NCBI RefSeq assembly: GCF_030263895.1
Contig: NZ_CP127161.1
Span: 3,100,001 to 3,164,000, forward strand
DNA from: Proteiniborus sp. MB09-C3
GTDB lineage: Bacteria > Bacillota > Clostridia > Tissierellales > Proteiniboraceae
Reading direction: 5' to 3'
Length of the DNA stretch: 64,000 nt
The translations under genes and the position numbers were made by a program. The notes beneath the pieces are model-generated. The model was not told where the DNA came from and ran no database searches. It was given only the letters and a program-made list of their open reading frames with translations. Positions within the stretch are counted from its first letter, which is position 1; every line of letters starts with the position of its first letter. This document shows, piece by piece, positions 53,465 to 61,990 of this stretch.

Positions 53465-53602
53465 CAATTTATATTTTTTAATAGCCTAAATTTGAGACCT
53501 TTACTAAGCAGCTTTCTATAAGTTATAGATTTGAGAATTTGAGCTCTTTAACAAGATTTATAATACACTAATAATGTACACTCATGCATAAAATATAAAT
53601 TG
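53465..53602 (-). repeat. Cassette-associated palindromic element h
   Basis: The longest outer arms of the family: CAATTTATATTTT (53465-53477) and its exact complement at 53590-53602, 13 bp. A diverged core (AAGATTTATAATACAC, ~53553) and GTACACTCATGC precede the right arm. It lies 17 bases 3' of the GNAT gene stop. The remaining spacer back to 53334 shows no gene. Confidence 0.6.
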
Positions 53603-53619
53603 TTTTTAGCTCAGACAAT

Positions 53620-54075
53620 TCAATTGAACTTGTTAAAAAAATAAGTTACATCATCCTCCTGAATACTACTTGTTTTTTCACCACCAGCTTTTTCATATAA
53701 TGCACAAGCAGCAATATTATGCTTTTGTGTAAATAAGAAGAATCTACAAATGCCTGTCAATTTGCATAGATTCTTTATATCAGTAAGAATTTGAAAACCA
53801 ATTCCCTGCTTCTGAAATTTTGGAAGTACACCTACTTCATGAATATATAGCATGTTACCTTTATTATCTAGACGATTTAACTCATATCCGTATGCAAAAC
53901 CAATTATTTGATCCTCCTGAATACATGCAAAAATCCAATTTATTGGATTTGAAAGAAATTGCCTTGCGTTTTCTTCAAAGATAAAATTACTTCGAAAATC
54001 ATTTTCCATTTGTAAGACAAGTTCTAAATCTGAAAGATGTAGCTTTCTAAATTCTCTTTTCATTTTTTGAGCCAT
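53620..54075 (-). CDS. GNAT family N-acetyltransferase
   Basis: About 151 residues from ATG 54075 behind GGGAGG. The acetyl-CoA site reads LYIHEVGVLPKFQKQGIGFQIL (V-x4-Q/R-x2-G-x-G/A). The C-terminal ALYEKAGG helix is typical. The layout around IHEVGVLP resembles aminoglycoside AAC(3)-I relatives, though substrate cannot be told. Its start lies inside the end of the NUDIX gene. Confidence 0.82.
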   Translation of the reverse strand: MAQKMKREFRKLHLSDLELVLQMENDFRSNFIFEENARQFLSNPINWIFACIQEDQIIGFAYGYELNRLDNKGNMLYIHEVGVLPKFQKQGIGFQILTDIKNLCKLTGICRFFLFTQKHNIAACALYEKAGGEKTSSIQEDDVTYFFNKFN

Positions 54076-54508
54076 CATATTCCTCCCATGATATATATAA
54101 TTCCTCAATCTTCTTAAACAGATATGGTTGAATTAAAGGATATGTTAAGCTTTCGGGTATAGTATCAAATAGTTTAATTTCACATATTTCAGAATCTGGC
54201 AATTTACCAAGATACCTCACATCGGAATAAAACAATTGTCCAAAGGATTCAGTTTCATCTCTAACCACTGAGTATATACACACTGGAATAATACTAAATT
54301 CCTCTGCTCCAGTTTCTTCAGACAATTCTCTTGAAGCTGTAAAATCAATACTTTCATCTTTTTCCCTATGTCCGCCTGGAATTTCCCAGGTTAATCTCTC
54401 TTTATGTCTTACAAATATCCATTTACCTTCATACCTTGCCATAATAACTGCAAATTGAAGTTTATTATCTTCTATTGTATTCAGTTCATAGAATTTTACC
54501 TTTAGCAT
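54047..54508 (-). CDS. NUDIX hydrolase
   Basis: 153 residues from ATG 54508 behind AAAGGAG. Nudix box G-HREKD-E-SIDFTAS-REL-SEETGA. The N-terminal FAVIMARYEGKWIFVRHKERLTWEIPGGH is usual for small NUDIX phosphohydrolases. It overlaps the next GNAT gene by 29 bases and follows another GNAT gene by 36 bases, forming a three-gene unit. Confidence 0.85.
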   Translation of the reverse strand: MLKVKFYELNTIEDNKLQFAVIMARYEGKWIFVRHKERLTWEIPGGHREKDESIDFTASRELSEETGAEEFSIIPVCIYSVVRDETESFGQLFYSDVRYLGKLPDSEICEIKLFDTIPESLTYPLIQPYLFKKIEELYISWEEYDGSKNEKRI

Positions 54509-54544
54509 ATTAATAACTCCTTTAAATTCCATTTTTGTAGTAAA

Positions 54545-55033
54545 TCAATGATGCCTTACATACCTCATTTCAAAATATATTGATTCAATACCATCTTCAA
54601 TAAAGGTTTCAATTTCACAAAATCCAACCTTTTTTAATAAACCTATTGAGCTGTGATTATTGGAATATGTAAATGCTCCAATTTTTTCTATATCGAACTT
54701 ATTAAATACTTCTTTTATAAAGGTTTTTGTAGCCTCTGTTGCTATACCCCTGCCCCACAGTCCCTTTTCGAAAATAACAACACTTAGCATCGCCATTTTT
54801 TCATTACTTTCATCTATACCATAACACCAAATATCTCCAATATATTTATCTTCAAAATAAATTACTTTACCATAGCTCAAAGCATCTTCTCTCAAAGATT
54901 CCTTAAATAGTATTAATGCTTCTTTTAAAGATTCAATACTGAAAGGAAATAATCTTTTTATTTCATCATCTTGAGTCTTCTCCCAAAAAGTCACAACATG
55001 ATCTTTAGTTCTTGTTTTTAGCATTATGTTCAT
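54545..55033 (-). CDS. GNAT family N-acetyltransferase (RimJ/RimL-like)
   Basis: 162 residues from ATG 55033 behind AAAGGGTG. The acetyl-CoA loop LSVVIFEKGLWGRGIATEATKTFI and the NHSSIGLLKKVGF end match the RimJ/RimL-like branch. It heads the GNAT-NUDIX-GNAT unit. Confidence 0.83.
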   Translation of the reverse strand: MNIMLKTRTKDHVVTFWEKTQDDEIKRLFPFSIESLKEALILFKESLREDALSYGKVIYFEDKYIGDIWCYGIDESNEKMAMLSVVIFEKGLWGRGIATEATKTFIKEVFNKFDIEKIGAFTYSNNHSSIGLLKKVGFCEIETFIEDGIESIYFEMRYVRHH

Positions 55034-55222
55034 AAATATCACCCTTTTATCATTGTCTAACATCCTATACTTGAATTGAGCAACTCCTTATATTCAGGTA
55101 TAAGTCGATTGTTGATTGCCATCATAAGGTCTTAAACAGCCAAAATAAAAATATGCCCTATAACATTTCTCTTGCTATAGATCCCATAGAATTTAGATTC
55201 TTATTACATGATATTTTTTACG

Positions 55223-55729
55223 CTACAGATACCTAACTACATCTATTAGCGAATCTACAAATAATGTCTCTCCTTCTCTATTTCCTATTCCTATACCAAA
55301 TGTCTTTATTTCTAACTTTTCCCCTAGTTCAACATCACATAATGAATCTCCTACAATAAAACAATCTTTCATATCTATTTCTGGATATTTTTCTAATGCC
55401 ATTTTTATCAAACCATCTTTTGGTTTCATACAGCTACAATCTGATTTTCTAGAATGAGGACAATAAAATATATCTAATATTTCAATCCCATTATCTTTTA
55501 TTTTTTCTACAAACTTATTTGTAAAATTTTGATATTGCTCTATAGAAATGATTTGTTCATCTATTAAATACTGATTTGTTATAATAATAATTTCATAACC
55601 TTTTCGTTTTATTTCTTTAAGAGCATCTATTGATCCCTGTATAAAATCAGGCTCAGTTACATTTCTCCATAACTCATCCTCATAGTCTTCTATAATTGTC
55701 CCATCCCTATCTAAAAATGCTACCTTCAA
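55223..55729 (-). CDS. HAD-IIIA phosphatase (GmhB/HisB-N-like)
   Basis: 168 residues from TTG 55729 behind AAGGAGG. Motif I LDRDGTIIED, motif II ITNQ, zinc-type loop CPHSRKSDCSCMKPKDG, motif IV FIVGDSLCDVELG. The zinc loop is the mark of heptose-bisphosphate and histidinol-phosphate phosphatases, but a stand-alone gene here may use another sugar phosphate. The start overlaps the stop of a remnant ORF. The 55064-55222 spacer on its 3' side shows a CTTATA..TATAAG hairpin and possibly a decayed core-like segment, but no gene. Confidence 0.83.
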   Translation of the reverse strand: MKVAFLDRDGTIIEDYEDELWRNVTEPDFIQGSIDALKEIKRKGYEIIIITNQYLIDEQIISIEQYQNFTNKFVEKIKDNGIEILDIFYCPHSRKSDCSCMKPKDGLIKMALEKYPEIDMKDCFIVGDSLCDVELGEKLEIKTFGIGIGNREGETLFVDSLIDVVRYL

Positions 55730-55894
55730 AAACTTACCTCCTTATTTAGCCATTTCTCTAACTCAAAAAACATATCTGCATATCGTCTAATAGACATTAT
55801 AGTTTCAGTTACTTGAGTAGTTCCCATCTTCTGCTCTTCTTCGTCCGTACATTCAATCCATAAAGACCTTTTTAAATTATACTCGAGCCATTTT
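55726..55894 (-). pseudogene. Remnant ORF (C-terminal fragment, family not recognised)
   Basis: Open frame of ~55 codons with protein-like composition (KKWLEYNLKRSLWIECTDEE, MGTTQVTETIMSIRRYADMF) but no proper start; an internal ATG at 55827 lacks a ribosome site. It begins directly after the stop of the GyrI-like fragment and ends overlapping the HAD start codon. It looks like the 3' end of a gene joined to the fragment before it by a deletion. Confidence 0.4.
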
Positions 55895-56059
55895 TTATAT
55901 ATTTAGGACTGAAAGAGCATTTTGATATTCTTCTTTAGAAGGATCACCTTTACCATCAACCATAATAAAGTTTATTGGAGGTATTTCAATTAAAACAGGT
56001 TTATTCTTTGGCATATAAAGATCTTTGTATTCTTTTTTATAATCTAATTTGTCAGACAC
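55895..56059 (-). pseudogene. Truncated GyrI-like domain protein
   Basis: 54 codons from GTG 56059 behind GGGGAG. The sequence SDKLDYKKEYKDLYMPKNKP, then IEIPPINFIMVDGKGDP and KEEYQNALSVL, is the usual N-terminus of a GyrI-like small-molecule-binding protein of ~200 residues; the rest is missing. The good ribosome site shows a once-functional gene. Confidence 0.6.
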
Positions 56060-56103
56060 ATTTATTAACTCCCCTCTCGTAGATAATTCTAATTTTTCTA
56101 ATA

Positions 56104-56162
56104 ATTTTCACAAATAGCACATAATGTCCTAAGATTACACCTTGATTTGCATTTACGAAAAT
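56104..56162 (-). repeat. Cassette-associated element b (short form)
   Basis: Core CCTAAGATTACACC at 56128-56141, close to the family consensus. Short arms ATTTTC (56104) and GAAAAT (56157), and inner CAAAT/ATTTG. It lies ~63 bases 3' of the gene at 56225. Confidence 0.5.
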
Positions 56163-56224
56163 ATATTGTTATCTTTTTCCCAATAATTCTTCTCATGATA
56201 TAAGGGATGCACAACATATTTTGG

Positions 56225-57115
56225 TTACCAACTAGGATACAATACACCTGTCCCACTACCTGCAAATGAGCTTTGCTTTCCATCATAGTCAAAAGAAGCA
56301 ACTTCCTCACGATAAAAAATACCGCCTTTTGTTTTCATCTCTAGCCATACAGTATGTGCTCCTTCTTTTTTACGGTATTCACTTAAATCTACATCGAAGG
56401 AAATAGAGCTTAGTTCCTTATTAAACTTTGCATCGGCTTCTGTCAATTGCATTTCTTTACGACCTATCTCAGTATCTGTAGAAATATCTTCAATTACAAT
56501 TGTTACAGTAGGTGTTTCGTTTAGTAAAAAATATGATTTTTCATCCCGAACATAGACTGTAAGTGTAAGTATTTCCTCATTCTTCTCAGTAGAATTATTT
56601 TGATTTCCCCAACGGCTTTCATAGCCTAAGGAAAGTAATTCATCAAGGTAAATTTCTGGTAAGGACTCCTGTCTCATGCCCGCTAGTGATTCAAATGAAA
56701 TAATAGGGACAATCTTTTGAGTCATTTTAAGTGCAAAGATCGCTGTATAGTCTAAACCATTAGTGGAAACCATCTCTTTCTTTTCATCCCCCAAAGATAA
56801 AAATATTATTTCATCAGTACGTTTTTCCTTTGGCACAGCTCTAACTGTAAATGCTAGTTGCTCATTTTTGTATTCGGTTTCTGTTTCCAAGGATGACAGC
56901 AGACTTTCACTTTTTTCGATTTTACTTACCAGTTTATTCCCTAAATTACTTATATATTGATTAGTAGTTCTAATCTTATTATTAAAATTAGAATGCATTC
57001 TACCTACTTCATTTTGAAGATTTTTTACCTGCTTTTTCAATGACAGCATTGTCCAAATACTCGAAATCATAAATACACATATTATAATTGCCACTATTTT
57101 TTTGTTCCTATTCAT
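56225..57115 (-). CDS. Membrane-anchored protein with coiled coil, unknown function
   Basis: 296 residues. An N-terminal anchor (IVAIIICVFMISSIWTML), a coiled coil (~25-85) and a beta-rich external domain (~90-285) that appears to contain two similar Ig-like strands sets (FTVRAVPKEKRTDEIIFLSL; LTVYVRDEKSYFLLNETP). Not recognised. The ATG follows GGGAG. It lies between two cassette-type elements. Confidence 0.6.
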   Translation of the reverse strand: MNRNKKIVAIIICVFMISSIWTMLSLKKQVKNLQNEVGRMHSNFNNKIRTTNQYISNLGNKLVSKIEKSESLLSSLETETEYKNEQLAFTVRAVPKEKRTDEIIFLSLGDEKKEMVSTNGLDYTAIFALKMTQKIVPIISFESLAGMRQESLPEIYLDELLSLGYESRWGNQNNSTEKNEEILTLTVYVRDEKSYFLLNETPTVTIVIEDISTDTEIGRKEMQLTEADAKFNKELSSISFDVDLSEYRKKEGAHTVWLEMKTKGGIFYREEVASFDYDGKQSSFAGSGTGVLYPSW

Positions 57116-57220
57116 TTTGCCATCTCCCTATTGCCTAAATTATCCTTTACCTAAATGCTGTGTTCAGTATAGTGACAACACTCATTTGCTATCGAACAGT
57201 TACAGAATAAATATCATTCT

Positions 57221-57311
57221 ATACATAACATTATTATTTTTTTATCTACATCATCAAATTCGCCTATGTCATCCTTAATATTACTCCTAATATACCTTTA
57301 ATCATATGTAT
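57221..57311 (-). repeat. Cassette-associated palindromic element e
   Basis: Outer arms ATACATA (57221-57227) and TATGTAT (57305-57311); core CCTTAATATTACTCC at 57273-57287 followed by TATACCTTTAATC. It lies 18 bases 3' of the nitrilase gene stop. No other gene in the spacer. Confidence 0.5.
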
Positions 57312-57329
57312 TATAATTACAAGATACTA

Positions 57330-58061
57330 CTATACTTCATATTCTAAAACACCAAGGCTACCCATCGGAAGTTCCTTTAATACATGTCCATTTTGAAATA
57401 CGCAGCATCCTCCCTTAGCTCTACTTTCATCCTCTACATAGCTGTTTATCATCAACACTGGAGCTTGAATTTCTTTTACTTGATGAGCATATTCTTCTCT
57501 TTCGCCATTTTCCCACTTGTCTATAGAATAGTCAACATATAATGGCCATAAAACACAATCTGCCTTCAACTCCTTAATCGAATCAATGTGCTCATCATCC
57601 CATAAATCTCCACATATGGCTGTTGCAAATCTTTTGCCTTTGTAGTTGAAAAGAGAAAAGCCGTTCCCTTCTTTATAATATCTAAGGTCTGCTATAGGCT
57701 CTTTCCAGCCAGGCGATATTCTACGATAATTATCTAATATTTCACCACTGTCAGAAATAACTATATTACTGCTATAGATTATATCTTCTTCTCTCTCAAT
57801 ATATCCAAAAGAAAGGGCAATTTTATGCCTTATTGCAAGCCCTCTTAATGAACTGATAATTTCATCATTTTGGGAGCATGCTTTTAATAAGTCTTGATGA
57901 TATTCCCAGGATAATCCTTCAAATCCTTGTAAGAAAGACTCTCCAAAGCAAATTAGATCGAATTTCTTCTCACTACACTTAATCAACTGTTTCTTTATTT
58001 GATTAAAGTTGTATCCAATGTTTCCATCCTGAAAAACTTCTGAAACTAAACCAATTTTCAC
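57330..58061 (-). CDS. Carbon-nitrogen hydrolase (nitrilase family) with atypical catalytic Lys position
   Basis: 243 residues. GTG 58061 behind GAGGTG fits the usual start (VKIGLVSEVFQDGN); an upstream extension would run into a repeat element. The catalytic Glu is in CFGESF and the Cys in TAICGDLWDD. The position of the catalytic Lys (usually Y-R-K) reads NYRRISPGW, so Lys is replaced by Arg unless Lys in GWKEP serves. It may hydrolyse an amide or may have lost standard activity. Confidence 0.75.
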   Translation of the reverse strand: MKIGLVSEVFQDGNIGYNFNQIKKQLIKCSEKKFDLICFGESFLQGFEGLSWEYHQDLLKACSQNDEIISSLRGLAIRHKIALSFGYIEREEDIIYSSNIVISDSGEILDNYRRISPGWKEPIADLRYYKEGNGFSLFNYKGKRFATAICGDLWDDEHIDSIKELKADCVLWPLYVDYSIDKWENGEREEYAHQVKEIQAPVLMINSYVEDESRAKGGCCVFQNGHVLKELPMGSLGVLEYEV

Positions 58062-58167
58062 AAGATAGCACCTCTCAAAATTTACTAGTTTTACATAACT
58101 TGGTAATCGTTCAATCCTTGTTTTTATCAAACACTTCCTAAACTTTATACTAATATTTCTTTTCTTC

Positions 58168-58203
58168 ATAAAACTATGCCTGGCTCACCTTTACACAAGT
58201 ACA
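58168..58203 (-). repeat. Cassette-associated element f (core only)
   Basis: CATAAAACTATGCCTGG, then CTCACCTTTACACAAGTACA, matches the right half of the family core (TAAGATTATGCC..ACACCTTTATACAAATA). Clear outer arms are not seen; ACTTG/CAAGT (~58098 and 58196) is a weak candidate. It lies ~70 bases 3' of the gene at 58274. Confidence 0.4.
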
Positions 58204-58273
58204 TTTCTATAAGAAGTTTCAACATTCTTTTCTCATATTCCTTCACATAATAAGAAAAACATGAAATAATAAT

Positions 58274-58684
58274 TTATTTATACATTTGAATGTACCATGT
58301 TTTATAATCATGTTTTTTATAAAAACTGATGATACTATTAATATCTTTCGTTGATGAATAAATTAAAGACCTCTCAATTCCATTTTCTTTTGCTACATCC
58401 AGCAATTTATCTAATAAAAGGCTGCCTAAACCTGCGTCTCTGCTCCTTTGTGATACATAAATGTCATCTACCTCATTAATAAATCCCAAAACCTCTTCAC
58501 AACAATCTTTCATAAAAATAAGCTTTTTATGGCAACTTTCAGAACAATTCCTTCCTGTACATCTCCCAGCAACTTCTATATTTTTTTCTGTCAGAGGTAT
58601 GATCTCTCCTACATATATTTCTCTTCCGTGGTTTATTACATAAGGCTTTTCTTCAGGATATTGATTGTTCAATAGATTATCCAA
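58274..58684 (-). CDS. GNAT family N-acetyltransferase, probably with a damaged 5' end
   Basis: 136 codons from TTG 58684 without a ribosome site. The C-terminal part has the acetyl-CoA loop VSQRSRDAGLGSLLLDKLL and SIISFYKKHDYKTW. A Cys cluster (CTGRNCSESCHKK) precedes it. In the same frame, protein-like sequence continues upstream (RYFSPISDKF), while the good start (GAAGGAATTATG, ATG at 58709-58711) is in another frame. A single-base indel near the start would explain this. Confidence 0.55.
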   Translation of the reverse strand: MDNLLNNQYPEEKPYVINHGREIYVGEIIPLTEKNIEVAGRCTGRNCSESCHKKLIFMKDCCEEVLGFINEVDDIYVSQRSRDAGLGSLLLDKLLDVAKENGIERSLIYSSTKDINSIISFYKKHDYKTWYIQMYK

Positions 58685-58715
58685 GAATTTATCTGATATA
58701 GGGCTAAAATACCTT

Positions 58716-59603
58716 TCATAATTCCTTCTTCATAATAAACAGTTCTCTTATTTCTTTGACTTTTTTATAGCCGTTTTTTTCATATAATGATTTAGGTTGC
58801 CAATTATGTTCGTCAGGAAATGATAGTACTTCTATCGATTTATATTTTTTCTCTTTCGCCTCTTTTTCAAGATAATCTATTAGTCTCGTAGCTATACCTT
58901 GTCCACTCATTTCTTTACGGACAGAAAGACAAGTAATCATAACATCATTATCATCTTTACTTGATATTGGAAAGCCTAACTTTTTTGATATATCTAATGG
59001 AAATGCTTCAATAAAACCAACTGGCATTTCATCATAATATCCAATATATCCAATTAAACTACCCTTATCTAAATTCTCTTTCAAAAAATCGCCCTTCAAT
59101 TGTTCATACTTAATCCAGTTTTCTGGAAAATATGCTTTTTCATCTAGATATGGATTATATTTCGTACAAATAATACAAGTATCTCTAAGTATTTTTTTCC
59201 CATATCTTTTAATTTGAACTCTATTGTTATCACACTGAAATATTTCTTTTTTTATCGTTGTATAATCAAATTTGTAATCTTCTTCTTTAAAAAATATTCC
59301 ATATTCTTTTAGAGCATTTGATATTGATTTTGGAGATGGTGGAAAACCTTCAATTTGATTTCCTTGAATGAATAATTCCCCATAAAGAAGTGGATATGTT
59401 CCGTTTCCATTAACACTTTTTATTATTTCTTCTTCACTAGGAAACCATGGATGTGACGATTCGAATTTACAATCAAATACATTAAAGGATTCAAAATCAA
59501 CCTGTTCTTTATAATTTGAAAACAAATTATAAAGACGATCTAATGAAGCAAATGCTTCTGGACAAATTGGAGTATAAAAATATCTTATTATAATTTTTTT
59601 CAC
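58716..59603 (-). CDS. Thioredoxin-like domain fused to GNAT acetyltransferase
   Basis: 295 residues from GTG 59603 behind GAGGTG. Residues 1-95 look like a thioredoxin-like fold with a single-Cys site (YFYTPICPEAFASLDRL) and a later cis-Pro-type loop (GTYPLLYGELFIQGNQIEG). Residues ~130-295 form a GNAT domain (VMITCLSVRKEMSGQGIATRLIDYL; SLYEKNGYKKV). The pairing suggests that the N-terminal part binds a thiol or partner. Substrate unknown. Confidence 0.75.
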   Translation of the reverse strand: MKKIIIRYFYTPICPEAFASLDRLYNLFSNYKEQVDFESFNVFDCKFESSHPWFPSEEEIIKSVNGNGTYPLLYGELFIQGNQIEGFPPSPKSISNALKEYGIFFKEEDYKFDYTTIKKEIFQCDNNRVQIKRYGKKILRDTCIICTKYNPYLDEKAYFPENWIKYEQLKGDFLKENLDKGSLIGYIGYYDEMPVGFIEAFPLDISKKLGFPISSKDDNDVMITCLSVRKEMSGQGIATRLIDYLEKEAKEKKYKSIEVLSFPDEHNWQPKSLYEKNGYKKVKEIRELFIMKKEL

Positions 59604-59669
59604 TATAAATCACCTCTTTACTATATGGTTTATTTTAGATAACTTATCGGTATTTGAGACATCACTGAA

Positions 59670-59855
59670 TCAGCCCCATTCACCTGCGCCAATACCGACA
59701 TTACATACTTTTATATTTTTAATGCATCTGAAATTATCCTCATAAAACTTTCTGAATAAATATTCGATGTATATACTCTCTTTTGATAAATTCCATGGAC
59801 CTGCTTCTGGCCCATATATAGAACCGTATATTTTTAATAATTGATCTTTATCCAT
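59670..59855 (-). pseudogene. Truncated class I SAM-dependent methyltransferase
   Basis: 61 codons with a proper ATG and AAAAGC/GGGG leader. The sequence ends right after motif I (VCNVGIGAGEWG), where a methyltransferase of this type would continue for ~150 residues. The stop follows directly; no continuation is seen in other frames of the next 60 bases. A remnant left by deletion. Confidence 0.6.
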
Positions 59856-59993
59856 GCTTTTCCCCCATCTTTTAGTATTTTAAACTTCACATGGCATCCA
59901 ACATCTCCAATATATCCTTGAACTAAGCTAAAGACCTTAGATATCTTATATCTACGTTTGTAAAAATGTCTGGAAGATACCATTTCGATCTGC

Positions 59994-60314
59994 TCATTTA
60001 GCACGTTTTACGGCATAATTCCCTATAAAACTGCCAAATAAAGCAACTACTCCATATCCAATGCTATAAACCCAAGCACTGGAATTATAGAATATTAAAA
60101 TAGACGGCAGAAATAAAAATGCTACTATTACAGAATAAAAAATGCTAAAGGGTCTTTTAATTCCATAAATAAATGAGCATATGAAACAAATTAAAGGGAT
60201 GATAATTAACAACATAAGCATTGCTATTCCTGTATCTTTAATCAACAATGGTAATAGATAAAAATCTAAAATGATTGCAATTAAAAAAGGTATCATTGCT
60301 TTTATCTTCTCCAA
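59994..60314 (-). CDS. Small four-helix membrane protein
   Basis: About 106 residues from TTG 60314 behind GAGGAGG. Four hydrophobic segments (FLIAIILDFYLLPLLI, IAMLMLLIIIPLICFICSFI, FSIFYSVIVAFLFLPSILIF, YSIGYGVVALFGSFIGNYA) with a C-terminal KRAK. Not recognised. The frame extends 5' through non-coding sequence up to a palindromic element at 60381. The 59856-59993 spacer on its 3' side shows no gene. Confidence 0.6.
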   Translation of the reverse strand: MEKIKAMIPFLIAIILDFYLLPLLIKDTGIAMLMLLIIIPLICFICSFIYGIKRPFSIFYSVIVAFLFLPSILIFYNSSAWVYSIGYGVVALFGSFIGNYAVKRAK

Positions 60315-60380
60315 AACTTCAACCTCCTCAAAATATAAATACTCTCTGTTTGTAGGATTAGTTGCAATGTCACACAACAC

Positions 60381-60524
60381 CTACGCATTTATGGTGTCCC
60401 TGAGCTAGTCTTCAAAGATAGAACTCTTGACAATTTTTTGCTCTTGGTGGAGGAATGTGATGCACATCTCCCTAGGATTGCGCCCTCACGCACCTTTATA
60501 TATTATATACATTACTATGCGTAG
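60381..60524 (-). repeat. Cassette-associated palindromic element c
   Basis: Perfect outer arms CTACGCAT (60381-60388) and ATGCGTAG (60517-60524), 144 bp end to end; core CCTAGGATTGCGCCC at 60471-60485 followed by ACGCACCTTTATA. It lies 2 bases from the stop of the gene at 60527. Confidence 0.62.
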
Positions 60525-60526
60525 TT

Positions 60527-61201
60527 TTAAAAACTTCCTTTCTTCCTAAAAAGCTTTTTCTGCTTCCCTATCTCTTCAATTATTTTTGTTGTGCTAACGA
60601 CATAATTATCCATTTCTTCTTTGGTAAGATATTCAAACTCTCTATTAAAGTCTGGTTTTTCATTTAAATAGTAATCTCTTATATATTTTGTCTGCTTTTC
60701 AATTGCACCCTTTGGAAAGTAATCTAAGTAATCAGGCACATCTTGTATATGTATAAATTTCTTGAAAAACACTGATTCTAAATTTTCATTAAGATATTTG
60801 AAATCAAGCCCATACCAATCTTCTTTGACAGTCCAGATAAAACTTGGGTCATTTTCAAGTCTCTCCTTGTAAATCAAATTTTCTTTCAATCTCTTCACAA
60901 TTTTATCCCACTCAATGTCAGCTATGAGATGAAAATAATATCCTATAAGAAATGAATTTCTTTCTCTATTATCAGATAGCTTATCATCTCTAATGTACTC
61001 CTCATAAAATGCATCGGCATTAATTTTACCCTCTTCATCTTTCCAATGAGTTATTTTTTTAGGTGGGTCAAATTGACTCCAATCTTCGTTTGGCACACCA
61101 GAATCTGGTCCAATGTTACCTACTAAAAAAGGTTCAACTTCAAACTTGTATTTTTTCAATATATTTTCTGCAACTCTTAAATGAGCAATCCATGTTGCCA
61201 T
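60527..61201 (-). CDS. Zinc-dependent phospholipase C-type (PF00882-like) protein
   Basis: 224 residues from ATG 61201 behind GGAGG. The pattern of metal ligands fits the zinc phospholipase C/S1-P1-like alpha fold: WIAHLRVAENIL, VGNIGPDSG, ITHW, GYYFHLIADIEWDKIV. Stand-alone short versions without signal peptide are common in Clostridia; the substrate is not known. Confidence 0.75.
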   Translation of the reverse strand: MATWIAHLRVAENILKKYKFEVEPFLVGNIGPDSGVPNEDWSQFDPPKKITHWKDEEGKINADAFYEEYIRDDKLSDNRERNSFLIGYYFHLIADIEWDKIVKRLKENLIYKERLENDPSFIWTVKEDWYGLDFKYLNENLESVFFKKFIHIQDVPDYLDYFPKGAIEKQTKYIRDYYLNEKPDFNREFEYLTKEEMDNYVVSTTKIIEEIGKQKKLFRKKGSF

Positions 61202-61250
61202 TATCCATTCCTCCATTTTTTATGATTCCATCTGAGAAAAAAATCTAATT

Positions 61251-61285
61251 TTAAATAATTACGTATAATGAACCTGCATTTATAT
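61251..61285 (-). repeat. Cassette-associated element g (core only, truncated)
   Basis: TTTTAAATAATTACG, TATAATGAACCTGCATTTAT resembles the family core (TTCTAAGATTACGCC..ATGCACCTTTATGC). It directly follows the HD gene stop. The spacer is only 84 bases and lacks outer arms. Confidence 0.35.
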
Positions 61286-61909
61286 TTAAGCTATCCCCAA
61301 GTCAAATGATAAATGCTTTATGAATTCTTTAGTGAGTTTTTGCTTTTCCTTCCAAAACTCTTTTGCTTTAGCTGTAACCATTGGATTAGTTCTCATAATT
61401 TTATCTGAAAAATTCTTTATGTGTTCATATGTCTTCTCAAAACTTTGTATTTGTTCTGAGCCTTCCATCATACAATCCCAAACAATTGCTAATGCTCCCG
61501 TTTCATCAAGTAAATCAGCTTCCATTAGTATAATTAATTCTTTTGGCGTATCCTTTATATACATTAAATCTTTTTTAGAGTGATTTCTAATTAGATATGT
61601 AACAATATCTACAAATTCAATACTAAATCCATTTTCTATCAAATAATCTTTACATATCTTTGCACTATTCTCAGCATGATGGCTATTATCTTTGTCAATT
61701 CCATATCCAACATCGTGGAATATCGCCGATACAAGTACAGCTTCCTTATTTATATTATCTACTTCCGACATTAACCTTTTTGTCCATAAAAATACACGCC
61801 AAATATGCTCTGAACGTTTACGAAAAGGAAACTTGCCAACTTTACTACAATCCTCACCACCACTAAATTCCAACCTATCTTTAACAAAATCTAGCATAGA
61901 CTTATACAT
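61286..61909 (-). CDS. HD domain phosphohydrolase
   Basis: 207 residues. HD motif residues: His in RSEHIWRVFLW, the HD pair in SAIFHDVGYG, then SHHAENSAKICKDYL and a distal Asp in MEADLLDETGA. Family members hydrolyse phosphomonoesters or nucleotides with metal ions. AAGGATG precedes the ATG. Confidence 0.87.
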   Translation of the reverse strand: MYKSMLDFVKDRLEFSGGEDCSKVGKFPFRKRSEHIWRVFLWTKRLMSEVDNINKEAVLVSAIFHDVGYGIDKDNSHHAENSAKICKDYLIENGFSIEFVDIVTYLIRNHSKKDLMYIKDTPKELIILMEADLLDETGALAIVWDCMMEGSEQIQSFEKTYEHIKNFSDKIMRTNPMVTAKAKEFWKEKQKLTKEFIKHLSFDLGIA

Positions 61910-61990
61910 ATTTATTCACATCCTTGCTTAATTTAAATTTCATTAGCTTGTCTCTATTACCAGAGAAGGTTTATCATTCTAGCTCCCACA

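Noticed and set aside
56098-56310. 70-codon minus-strand ORF overlapping the end of the coiled-coil membrane gene
   Set aside because: It overlaps the intact gene at 56225 in another frame and runs through a repeat element; no ribosome site.
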